A DNA stretch of 64,000 nucleotides from Bufo bufo (Eukaryota; Chordata; Amphibia; Anura; Bufonidae): NCBI RefSeq assembly GCF_905171765.1, contig NC_053398.1:52016338-52080337 (forward strand). Reading direction: 5' to 3'. Below are positions 10,290 through 19,454 of this stretch, piece by piece. Below the pieces are notes generated by a model. That model was not told the DNA's origin. It saw nothing but the letters and a program-made list of their open reading frames with translations, and did no database searches. The first letter of the stretch is position 1. Every line of letters starts with the position of its first letter. Made by a program: the position numbers and the translations under genes.

Positions 10290-11738
10290 TCACTCTACTT
10301 CTTCTATGAGTTTCTTTTTGGCTGGTGGTCTTTTTCCGCTCCAGACCCTCTGAAGTCCTTTTGATATCTCCTCCACTTCCTTGACCTCTTTGAGATGCTG
10401 ATAATACTCCATCATAACCTCTGCAGATAGTTCGCCCAAACGCTCTCCATTCTCGTTCACCCACGCTGCCAGGAACAAGCATTTTTTCTTGGCATTGAAG
10501 GCGCCTTTCCGCACATCCTTCTCTTCAGTCCCCAGTTTACGGACCTTCCCCAGTAAATGGTATAAGTGGGAGAGAGCGGCCAGGGAATACCTTTTGCTGT
10601 CATCACCCACAAGAATTTTTCCTGTAGCCTCCATTGCCAAAACAGCGACACCTTCATCTCCGCCCAGTAAAGGGTCAGAGGCTGCTCGCACAGCACTCTT
10701 CAAGGCATGGGCTGTAGACTGGTACACCGTGGTGGTACTGAGAGCGCCAGACACAGACAGCAAGGTCCCGATAAAGTCCAGCATGATGTCATCGTCACTC
10801 AGGTCGCCGTTATGTCGTAAGAGGGAGAAGGAATAGCTGTAAACGACATTGACCACGGCGAAGCGGACCAGTGGGGAGGACTTACGAGTCAGCGAGCACA
10901 AGGGTGGGATAGAATGGAGAAGCGGCGGGACCTCCGATACCACAGACGTGTCATCTACACTCGGGTCTCTTCCTAGTGTTTCACTTTCCTTCACCCTGTC
11001 CTCCCGTGAAGCGCTCCTATGGTGGCCATGTTTAGCAGATCCTTCATTACTTAGATTCTCAGTAGGAAAACAGTCTTCAGAGTCTTTCCTTCCATTGACC
11101 ATATGAGATGCCATCTCAGTCTTCTCAGGAGGACTTCTGGCTTCTTCAGGGACCTCCTGGTTGTTTTCCTCAGAACTTTGCGAAGGTTTCATTCCTGGGG
11201 TGTCACTGTGGGCAGGGTAGGCCTGTTGTTGGGTGCCATGCTCTTGCCCACTGGTTGGCAGAGGATCTCCATGGCGGAGCATCATGATCTTACATCGCTG
11301 TGACTGCTCAGGGGTGTCCCACCAAGGCCTCCACTGAGGGACCAGAGAAGCAATGTGGCCGCTCTTTATCAAGTTGCTGAAATGCTCCTTCTCCTGGCAG
11401 GAGAGACTGCTCCACAAGCTGCTTTCCTCCTCCTCCTCCTGCTGCTCTTCCTCCTCCCTCAGCTTCAGCAGCATCTCCTCCACCTGCTTCCTCCCTCTGC
11501 TCCCCGGTTCCTCGGCCCCCAGAGCCTGCAGCACCGAGTCCCGGTAGAAGAGCTCGGAGCAGTCCGAGTGCCGGGCCCCCTTGTAACACGGCAGGCTGCA
11601 GTAGGGGACGTTACACCGCGGACACGTGTATTTGGCGGGAGCGGACAGGCAGAGCGCGCACACCGCCGGGCCCGCGCCGCCATCTTCATTCCGCGTACTG
11701 CGGCCCGGCAGGACGATTTCAGGTTCTAGAGCCTCCAT
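10290..11738 (-). CDS. ZNHIT2: ZNHIT2, zinc-finger HIT protein, single exon
   Basis: A 482-codon uninterrupted reading frame, ATG at 11736-11738. Residues 27-60 form a HIT zinc finger with all eight ligands: C27, C30, C39, C42, C47, C51, H57, C60 (CxxC, CxxC, C, C, H, C order). A Glu-rich run follows at about 95-105, then a long low-complexity Ser/Glu linker (about 165-275). The conserved C-terminal helical part contains YSYSFSLLRHNGDL. Known role of the family member: binds RUVBL1/RUVBL2 with the R2TP machinery and helps assemble the U5 snRNP. Human ZNHIT2 is also intronless but about 400 residues, so the linker here is longer. It lies tail to tail with TM7SF2, as in human. The start is supported by a CpG-rich upstream region and by the position of the zinc finger. 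Confidence 0.95.
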   Translation of the reverse strand: MEALEPEIVLPGRSTRNEDGGAGPAVCALCLSAPAKYTCPRCNVPYCSLPCYKGARHSDCSELFYRDSVLQALGAEEPGSRGRKQVEEMLLKLREEEEQQEEEEESSLWSSLSCQEKEHFSNLIKSGHIASLVPQWRPWWDTPEQSQRCKIMMLRHGDPLPTSGQEHGTQQQAYPAHSDTPGMKPSQSSEENNQEVPEEARSPPEKTEMASHMVNGRKDSEDCFPTENLSNEGSAKHGHHRSASREDRVKESETLGRDPSVDDTSVVSEVPPLLHSIPPLCSLTRKSSPLVRFAVVNVVYSYSFSLLRHNGDLSDDDIMLDFIGTLLSVSGALSTTTVYQSTAHALKSAVRAASDPLLGGDEGVAVLAMEATGKILVGDDSKRYSLAALSHLYHLLGKVRKLGTEEKDVRKGAFNAKKKCLFLAAWVNENGERLGELSAEVMMEYYQHLKEVKEVEEISKGLQRVWSGKRPPAKKKLIEEVE

Positions 11739-11860
11739 TGCGGGCAGCGTTACTGTGGTGCCGACCTACGCTACGTCCAGCGTCTACCAATGAGGATGAA
11801 GCATACCGCCCAGTGACCCCGGAACCGGAAGCCGCTCCTCACCACGTGTATGACTGTGCG
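11739..11860 (-). promoter_or_regulatory. ZNHIT2 promoter region
   Basis: GC-rich, CpG-containing sequence immediately upstream of the start codon. It has a CCAAT box (11787-11791, + orientation) about 50 bp out and ETS-like CCGGAA sites near 11819-11830. No TATA box. Typical of a housekeeping promoter; the cap site cannot be read. Confidence 0.45.
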
Positions 11861-12233
11861 CGATTGAGCCTTGGCGCTCTCCGTACACAGTACTCCAAAG
11901 TGGGCCGTAGAGGGCGCCTGTGGCTGAACCTTCATATCCGTGTAGTTGTGCATTGTCTGCTACATGGAAAGATAACGGTTTAAATGTGGCAGGAAAATAA
12001 TTCTCTCTTTACCCGCAATATGGACTTAGAATCTGCCGGAAAATACACAGGTGGATTTCCCAATGAAACCAGAAGTGCGTGGTTTGTGGGCAGAAATCCA
12101 TGTAATGGTGACCTACGTGGCACCCTGGATGCAGCTTTCCCAACACCCGGAAGCAGCGTGGCTTACCACCAGTGGTTTGACCAAATTTAGTTTTTGCCAC
12201 TCTTTCTTAAATAAAAGTAATTTTCCCCTATTT
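11861..12233. other. Spacer without recognised feature
   Basis: Unique-looking sequence with decreasing GC away from ZNHIT2. Small open frames on both strands overlap each other and have no supporting signals. Confidence 0.5.
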
Positions 12234-12237
12234 TAAA

Positions 12238-12480
12238 GGGAACGTGTCAGCTAAATTTTGGACTACTATCTGAAGTAATACATGAGGAGTCCATGTCACT
12301 ATTTTCCTACAGCTCCTCAGTCCTGCGCAGAAATAAACCGTCCGGACGGCTGTGGTAACATCATGGAGCAGACGCCTCCTCGCCTGCACAGGAGTCCAGA
12401 CAATGGATTTCAGTTGTAATAGGAAAATATTAATGATCGATATCCATCCTGAATATTAAGAATTAATATGAAGCTGCTTC
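12238..12480. mobile_element. Half of a TTAA-type MITE
   Basis: Begins after TTAA (12234-12237) with AGGGAACGTGTCAGC, an end of the same type as the MITE at 29240. No mirrored end is found; the right limit is approximate. Confidence 0.4.
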
Positions 12481-12639
12481 TACTGCCTCTGCCTCCTTAC
12501 TTACGCTATATTCCCTTACGTATCCTAACGTGCGTGCGTGCTTGGACTAAGCCTACAACTGTGACTGTACACCATCTAATGATAAAAAGGTAGATTTATT
12601 ACACACTACAAAGTCTACAGTCAATTCTTTTACTATATA

Positions 12640-12990
12640 TAAAGCTTAGTGTATGTGTGTCTATGTCCGCTAAAGGAATCCGCACCGTCGCATTTACAAT
12701 CACGAAATTTGCCACACAGGTACAGCAGGTGTCCGGGAAGGTTTTAGACCAGGTCTCAGCTCTTTAGGATGTACCTTTCCTGAGATATTCCCCCAAAAAT
12801 GCACTAGCCAATAGAAGCCTGCAAGTCTTTCTCTTCATATACCAACTGCCATACACACGGTCACATGTCCCTTATCAGCCAATAGAAGCTCGCAGGCCCT
12901 TAGTCTCCACATACACACAGTTTTACTCCAGGTTTCCATAACAACCCAGCCATTTTTCTTCACTGCTGAAGGTCAGCTTTAAAGGGTCAG
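12640..12990. repeat. Dispersed repeat, possibly Helitron-derived
   Basis: A run starting TATATAAAGCTTAGTGTATG leads into ATGTCCGCTAAAGGAATCCG and CACGAAATTTGCCACACAGG. I associate this context with a widespread vertebrate repeat. It has no inverted ends and no target duplication that I can see, which fits a Helitron fragment but does not prove it. Confidence 0.3.
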
Positions 12991-13121
12991 GGCGCTGTGG
13001 GCGACACTGTTAAGGGCGCAGAGTGCTGTGGAGGTCACAGTTACGGGGGCAGGTAGGGTAGGGTGGCCGTTGTCGGCTGTGGAGAGGGAGGGGGCGTGGC
13101 TTAGCGTGACCTGGGGCAAGG

Positions 13122-13169
13122 TTTTTAAGTCCATCTTTTGAGGCCACCCTCAAAAGATGGACTTAAAAA
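13122..13169. repeat. Perfect 22-bp hairpin
   Basis: Two perfectly complementary 22-base arms (13122-13143 and 13148-13169, core AAGTCCATCTTTTGAGG) around the four-base loop CCAC. It lies at the edge of the piggyBac-like remnant. Confidence 0.85.
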
Positions 13170-14284
13170 AGTGCAACACCAAGCGATCAAAAAGGCATAT
13201 ACCCCCCAAAATAGTACCAATCTAACCGTCACCTCATCCCGCAAAAAATGAGCCCCTACCTAAGACAATCGCCCAAAAAATAAGACTATGGAGACACTAA
13301 AACATGATCTTTTAATGTTAATAACAAAAAATAAAAATGTTGCTAAAACAGCTGTTTTTTGTTACCTTGCCTCACAAAAAGTGTACTATAGAGCAACCAA
13401 AAATTATATGTACCCAAAAATAGCACTAATAAAACTGGCACCTTAGGCCTCATGCACACGACCGCGGATCCGCAAAAAAACGGAAGCCGCCCTTGTTGCC
13501 TTCCGCAATTTGCGGAACGGGCGCCGGCAATATAAATGCCTATTCTTGTCCGCAAAGCGTGGACAAGAATAGGATATGTTATATTTTTTTAGCGGGGCCG
13601 CGGAACGGAGCCACGGATGCGGACAGCACACGGAGTGCTGTCCGTATCTTTTGCGGCCCCACTGAAGTGAATGGGTCCGCATCCGAGCCGCCAAAACGGC
13701 GGCTCGGATGCGGACCCAAACAACGGTCGTGTGCATGAGGCCTTATCCTGTAGTTTCCAAAATGGGCTCATTTTTTGGAATTTCTACTCTAGGGGTGCAT
13801 CAGGGGGTCTTCAAATGTGACATGGCAGCTTAAAATTATCCCAGTGAAATCTGCCTTCCAAAAACCATATGGCGTTCCTTTTCTTCTGCGCCCTGCCGTG
13901 TGCCCGTACAGCAGTTTACGACCACATATGGGGTTTTTTCTGTAAACTACAGAATCAGGGAAATAAATATTGAGTTTTGTTTGGCTGTTAACCCTTGCTT
14001 TGTTAGTGAAAAAAACTGATTAAAATGGAAAATCTGCCAAATAAGTGAAATTCTGAAATTTCATCTCCATTTTCGAATAATTCTTGTGGAACACCTAAAG
14101 AGTTAACAATGTTTGTAAAATCAGTTTTGAATACCTTGAGGGGTGTAGTTTATAGAATGGGGTCATTTTTGGGTGGTTTCTATTATGTAAGCCTCACAAA
14201 GTGACTTCAGACCTGAACTTGTCATTAAAAAGTGGATTTTGGAAATTTTCAGAAAAATTTCAAGATTTGCTTCTAAACTTCTAA
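13170..14284. mobile_element. piggyBac-type 3' noncoding remnant, interrupted
   Basis: Matches closely the sequence that follows the piggyBac transposase at about 54690-55620 (for example TTACCTTGCCTCACAAAAA, TTCCAAAATGGGGTCA-like and GTGACTTCAGACCT segments). It continues after a TAA-flanked MITE at 15248-15290. No transposase is present. A smaller MITE (13446-13742) also interrupts it. Confidence 0.6.
13446..13742. mobile_element. TTA-flanked MITE, GGCCTCATGCACACG family
   Basis: Near-perfect ends GGCCTCATGCACACGACCG and its mirror; TTA at 13443-13445 and 13743-13745. The copy at 55070-55090 shows the uninterrupted host sequence ACCTTATCCCGTAG, so the duplicated bases are confirmed as TTA. 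Confidence 0.85.
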
Positions 14285-15247
14285 GGCCCCTTTCACACGG
14301 GCGAGTATTCCGCGCGGGTGCAATGCGTGAGTTGAACGCATTGCACCCGCACTGAATCCTGACCCATTCATTTCTATGGGGCTGTGCATACGAGCGATGA
14401 TTTTCACGCATAACTTGTGCGTTGCGTGAAAATCGCAGCATGCTCTATATTCTGCGTTTTTCACGCAACGCAGGCCCCATAGAAGTGAATGGGGCTACGT
14501 GAAAATCGCAAGCATCCGCAAGCAAGTGCGGATGCGGTGCGATTTTCACGCCTGGTTGCTAGGTGACGATCGGGCTGGGGACCCGATCTGTATTATTTTC
14601 CCTTATAACATGGTTATAAGGGAAAATAATAGCATTCTGAATACAGAATGCAAAGCAAAATAGTGATGGAGGGGTTAAAAATAAATAAATAATTAACTCA
14701 CCGAGTCCACTTAGTAGTTGCGGATCTCTGTCTTCTTCTGTAATGTTGAGCTGCCGGCTAAGGACCTGTGGTGACGTCACATCACATGATCCAATCACAT
14801 GGTCCCTCACCATAGTGATGAACAATGTGATTGGACCATGTGATGAGCACAGTGACATCATCAAAGGTCCTATTCCTGCGCACAGCAAAGAAAAAGACAG
14901 AAGAAAAGCCGGGCTGCGCGATCAAGTGGATTAAGGTGAGTTAAATTATTATTATTTTTTTTTTAACCCCTCCAGCACTATTGTACTATGCATTCTGTAT
15001 TAAGAATGCTAATATTTTCCCTTATAACCATGTTATAAGGGAAAATAATACAATCTACAGAACACCTAACGCAAACCTGAACTTCTGTGAAGAAGTCCGG
15101 GTTTGGGTACCAAACATGCCGATTTTTCTCACGCAAGTGCAAAACGCATTACAATGTTTTGCACTCGCACTGAAAAATCGCGCATTTTCCCGCAACACAC
15201 CCGCATCTTATCCGGGCAAAAAACATGACGCCCGTGTGAAAGAGGCC
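14285..15247. mobile_element. 963-bp palindromic TAA-flanked MITE
   Basis: Ends GGCCCCTTTCACACGGGCG and, mirrored, GGCCTCTTTCACACGGGCG, with TAA at 14282-14284 and 15248-15250. The interior is a long imperfect palindrome containing TTTCCCTTATAACATGG modules on both sides. The empty site CTTCTAAGCCTTG survives at about 55608-55620. Same family as 27309-28148 and 35420-35902. Confidence 0.85.
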
Positions 15248-15290
15248 TAAGCCTTCTAACGTCCCCACATCTGGGAAAAACGGAAGTGTG

Positions 15291-15480
15291 GAGGAGGCCT
15301 CATTCACACAGTCAGTGTTCGGTCAGCGATTTCTCTCAGTGGTTTTGAGCCAAAGCCGGGTGCGGCTCTAAACACAAAACAGGTGCAGATCATTCCCTTA
15401 TATCTGTGGTGGCTACAGTCCTGGGTGGCTGCCAGTCAATTCGCATACAACTTTGTTTCAATACTGCACAAAGCGAGCGC
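15291..15480. repeat. MITE fragment
   Basis: Begins AGGCCTCATTCACACAGTC, a terminal motif of the TTA/TAA MITE group, but no matching right end is present before the next element. Confidence 0.35.
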
Positions 15481-15494
15481 TCAGTACAGTATTA

Positions 15495-15775
15495 GGCCGA
15501 ATGCACACGGCCGTGAGTGGTCCGTGGTATCCCAGCCTGGATTCCTGCTGAGAGCAGGAGCGCACGGTGTCATTGGTTGCTATGACGCCGTGCGCTTCAT
15601 GCCTCCGCTGCACTACAGTAATACACTGGTATGATCTATACGAGTGTATTACTGTAGTGCAGTGGCAGCATGAAGCGCACGGCGTCATAGCAACCAATGA
15701 TACTGTGCGCTCCTGCTGTCAGCTGGAATCCAGGCTGGGATACCACGGACCACTCACGGCCCTGTGCATTCGGCC
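15495..15775. mobile_element. TTA-flanked palindromic MITE
   Basis: Ends GGCCGAATGCACACGGCCG and, mirrored, GGCCGAATGCACAGGGCCG; TTA at 15492-15494 and 15776-15778. Almost the whole element is one palindrome, which explains the near-identical open frames on both strands. Confidence 0.85.
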
Positions 15776-15825
15776 TTAGAATGTATTGGCTCCGATGAGC
15801 TGAAGTTATAACTTTGCGAAGTCTC

Positions 15826-15989
15826 GCGAGACTTCGGGTAATAACTTCATAAATTGAATTTCTACTGTAAAAAAACATTTCCCGAACTTCGGGTTTGGTT
15901 CCAGGTGGTACCTTGGAACCGAACCAGAGTTCGGAAATGTTTTTTTTACAGTAGAAATCAATTTATGAAGTTATTACCCGAAGTCTCGC
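15826..15989. repeat. Palindrome with GAAGTTATTACCCGAAGTC arms
   Basis: Arms at about 15826-15890 and 15925-15989 are inverted copies meeting at CCAGGTGGTACCTTGG. Probably the core of another MITE; no target duplication identified. Confidence 0.6.
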
Positions 15990-16427
15990 CCAATGCCCAG
16001 AAGGTATTGTAGGGCAGGAATGGGTTATTATTTGTTGTCTCGGGGGTAAGGAAAGGATTACTTTGTCAGGTATGCCCATCATCTAGGGGTTTGCCCGTCC
16101 AGGGGATGATCCTCACTTCTGCTTATTGTCCAGAGGATGACTCTCGCTGTCAGGTGGGGCCGCTCAACTGATAAGCGCTCCACCGCCACCGTATTCAAAC
16201 TAGGGGGGCGTGCTCCCCTCTGCCTTTGATGTGCCCACAAGTGGACACATTTGTCCAGTTGCCGGGGCGGCTTCCCTCCCCAATAGTTGCATGTGATTGG
16301 GCCCTTCCTGGGCACGTCCCTCTACATCAGTGCAGCTCTGAATAGTGATGTGGGCTCCATATCTGCAGGACTACACATGTATTGCTGTTGATAATGGTCC
16401 AAAATCAGGGTGACAGATTCCCTTTAA
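15990..16427. other. Spacer without recognised feature
   Basis: Mixed-composition sequence with no clear inverted ends, coding signal or repeat copy elsewhere in the window. Confidence 0.4.
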
Positions 16428-16429
16428 AA

Positions 16430-16560
16430 GGGGTTGAGCACTGGTTTAATACTGATGACCTATCTTCAAGACAGGTCATCAATATCAGATTAGTAGGGGG
16501 CCATCACCCTGCACCCCTCGCTGATCAGCTGTATGAAGGGATAATGCTTTTTTTTAATGG
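16430..16560. mobile_element. Half of a TTAA-type MITE
   Basis: AGGGGTTGAGCAC after TTAA, then GATGACCTATC / GACAGGTCATC and GATCAGCTG modules. It stops at an A/T-rich run. Confidence 0.4.
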
Positions 16561-16599
16561 GAGATAAAAAAAAACTGTGAGGCCTTTTTCTCCCATCAA

Positions 16600-16685
16600 A
16601 AATGTAAGATTACACTCACCGGTAATCACTTTTCCATGAGCTCATGACAGCACCCTTGAGAGACCGTCTCCATCCAGGACAGGAA
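16600..16685. mobile_element. Isolated DIRS terminal-repeat fragment
   Basis: Contains GGTAATCACTTTTCCATGAG and CATGACAGCACCCTTGAGAGA, which match the end of the DIRS element at 19257-19365. It is joined directly to a broken Tc1 end at about 16686. Confidence 0.6.
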
Positions 16686-17736
16686 CTTTCGTGTTGTTGA
16701 TTTACTTCTATGCTTTGGGTCGTTGTCCTGTTGCAGCACCCATCTTCTGTTGAGCTTCAGCTGGTGGACAGATGGCCTTAAGTTCTCCTGCAAAATGTCT
16801 TGATAAACTTGGGAATTCATTTTTCCTTCGATGGTAGCAATCTGTCCAGGCCCTGACGCAGCAAAGCAGCCCCAAACCATGATGCCCCCACCACCATACT
16901 TCACAGTTTGGATGAGGTATTGATGTTGGTGTGCTGTGCCTCTTTTTCTCCACACATAGTGTTGTGTGTTTCTTCCAAACAACTCAACTTTGGTTTCATC
17001 TGTCCACAGAATATGTTGCCACTACTGCTGTGGAACATCCAGGTGTTCTTGTGCAAACTGTAAACGTGCAGCAATGTTTTTGGACAGCAGTGGCTTCCTC
17101 TGTGGTATCCTCCCATGAAATCCATTCTTGTTTAGTGTTTTACCTATCGTAGATTCGCTAACAGGGATGTTAGAATATGCCAGAGACTTTTGTAAGTCTT
17201 TAGCTGACACTCTAGGATTCTTCTACACCTCATTGAGCAGTCTGCTCTGTGCTCTTGCAGTCATCTTTACAGGACGGCCACTCCTAGGGAGAGTAGCAGC
17301 AGTGCTGAACTTTCTCCATTTATAGACAATTTGTCTTACCGTGGACTGATGCACAGCAAGGCTTTTGGAGATACTTTTATAACCCTTTAAGAAAACCCAG
17401 AACTGGTGTGCGTTTTTTGCAGGGCAGGGCAGCTGTAACCAACACCTCCAATCTCATCTCATTGATTGGACTCCAGTTGGCTGACACCTCACTCCAATTA
17501 GCTCTTGGAGATGTCATTAGTCTAGGGGTTCACATACTTTTTCCACCTGCACTGTGAATGTTTACATGGTGTGTTCAATAAAACATGGTAACATTTAATT
17601 TTTTGTATGTTATTAGTTTAAGCAGACTGTGATTGTCTATTGTTGTGACTTAAATGAAGATCAGATCACATTTTATCACCAATTTGTGCAGAAATCCATA
17701 TATCATTCCAAAGGGTTCACATACTTTTTCTTGTAA

Positions 17737-17739
<3 letters not shown>
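16686..17739 (-). pseudogene. Tc1-like transposase, truncated
   Basis: The minus strand encodes recognisable Tc1 blocks in order: a partial helix-turn-helix (about 17220-17390), the middle segment with PQRKPLLSKN, the first catalytic Asp in ILWTDETKVELFG, and the second in LQQDNDPKHRSKST. The third catalytic region (Glu) is missing because the element ends in a DIRS fragment. There are in-frame stops and a deletion removing the N-terminus. The outer end CAGTTACAAGAAAAAGTATG at 17720-17739 is a typical Tc1 terminal repeat, followed by TA. Confidence 0.85.

Positions 17740-17779
<40 letters not shown>
17740..17779. repeat. (TA)n(CA)n microsatellite
   Basis: About 30 bases of TA repeat followed by CA repeat, between the Tc1 end and a hAT element. 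A matching tract lies at the other end of the hAT element (19198-19249). Confidence 0.9.
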
Positions 17780-17781
<2 letters not shown>

Positions 17782-17957
17782 GGGGCGTAGCTAGAAATGA
17801 CTGGACCCCATAGCAAAAAAAAATTATGGTTCCCCCCCCTCCCGGATCTCCCACCCCCACATACCTCTCGGACCTCGCCGCCACATCCGCAGCTCCTCAT
17901 GCACTTGCGACGGTTACGCGTAGGACTGAGCACAGACGGTTGGTCACTGGCAACGCA

Positions 17958-18562
17958 TTTGTGCCAGTGTAGGAAATGTATGAATCTAAATGTCTGTATA
18001 TTAAAGAAGATTGTTAAATTGTACAGGGGTCTGTAACACAAGGTGAAAGTTCATATTGTGGGGTGTGTATGTGTATTAGACAGAAGGTAGGGATCAGGGG
18101 CGTAGCTATAGGGGGTGCAGAGGTAGCAGTCGCTAACGGGCCCAGGAGCCTGAGGGGGCCCAAAGACCTTTGTGCTGCATAAGAAGACACACAAAGCACT
18201 GAGGGAAGGGGGGCCCCAAGCCTAACTCTTGCACCAGGGCCCATGAGCCTTTAGCTACGCCCCTGGTAGGGATATGTATCTTGTGTAGTTTGGGTATTAG
18301 GGAGAGTAAGGGGTATATATGTAGTGCTGATACACGTGTAGGTGAAGAGCGGCTCTGTATCAGCACTAGATATATATACCCCTTACTCTCCCTAATACCC
18401 AAACTACACAAGATACATATCCCTACCTTCTGTCTAATAAACATACACACCCCACGATATGTACTTTCACCTTCTTGTGTTACAGACCCCTGTACAATTT
18501 AACAATCTTCTTTAATACACAGACATTTAGATTCATAAATTTCCTACACTGGCCCAAATGTA
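17958..18562. repeat. Long inverted repeat inside the hAT element
   Basis: Left arm 17958-18340 and right arm about 18357-18562 share TTTGGGTATTAGGGAGAGTA, GACAGAAGGTAGGGA and TTAAATTGTACAGGGGTCTG in inverted order. The left arm is longer because it holds a 171-bp insertion. Confidence 0.8.
18095..18265. mobile_element. 171-bp hAT MITE, duplication GTAGGGAT
   Basis: Ends CAGGGGCGTAGCTATAGG and mirrored CAGGGGCGTAGCTAAAGG; perfect eight-base repeats GTAGGGAT at 18087-18094 and 18266-18273. The mirror arm of the surrounding palindrome keeps the empty site at about 18420-18430. Its ends are those of the larger hAT element it sits in. Confidence 0.9.
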
Positions 18563-19194
18563 CTAACCATCTGTTAGCTATCTTCAGAAATAAACAGCTC
18601 AGGAACGGCTCCGGTAAATAAGGTTACAAGCTGCTGGGGACTACACCCCGGTCATAAGGAGCGAGCGGGAGACGCTGCCGGCCGTGCTGAGGGGAAACAG
18701 GAGAAGCCAGTGCCAGTGACTGTCGAGATGTGGAACTGAGCGGAACAGCGACCACCATGAAACAACGGGAAGAACAGAAGGTGACTCTGAGCAAGGTGAA
18801 GATAGGTGGCTGTGTCTTCGCCATTAACCACACTATTAAATAATGTAGCTGGTATCCTGGCTAAATACCGTACATGGGCTTTGGACACACCGCTACAGTC
18901 CCCACTCCCCAGCCAGAGTCAGCCCTCACCTCAGTCACTTAAACCGTACGTCTGCGCGCCAGCCGCCCACACTCCAGCAGCGCGCAGCTTCGCTGTACGC
19001 TCCGAGTCCGCCTCCTCCACTTCCGGCCAGTAGGTCTAGTCAGAACTGCCGCCCAGACTGCGGGACCACTCCCTCTCTGCCTCTGGCCGCCCCCTATCGC
19101 ACCGCCACTTACAATTTTTATATAAAAAAATCCTCAGCCGGCGGCCCAGGGCCCCATAGCCATTGCATTGGCTGCTATAGCGATCCCTACGCCA

Positions 19195-19197
<3 letters not shown>

Positions 19198-19249
<52 letters not shown>
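19198..19249. repeat. (TA)n(CA)n microsatellite
   Basis: About 40 bases of TA repeat followed by CA repeat, right of the hAT element. Confidence 0.9.
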
Positions 19250-19454
19250 GGCTGAAAAGTAGGGTGGGAATAAATCCCGGGTGCTGTCATGGGCTCATGT
19301 AAAAGTGATTACCAGCGAGTATAATCTTAAATTTCCCTTACGCCCATGACAGCACCCTTGAGAGACGACTAGAATAGTAACTAGCTTAAGGGGGGCTTCT
19401 GCCTGCAGAAATTTTCTGCTGAAAGATAGCTGGTTCTTAGAGTCTAAATCTAAC

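Larger units (their letters stand above)
17780..19197. mobile_element. 1.4-kb nonautonomous hAT element
   Basis: Ends CAGGGGCGTAGCTAG and, mirrored, CAGTGGCGTAGGGAT. It sits inside a TA/CA microsatellite, so its eight-base duplication cannot be read. It contains a long inverted repeat (17958-18562) and a CpG-rich segment (about 18600-19060) with CTTCCGG motifs. No transposase frame. Confidence 0.6.
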
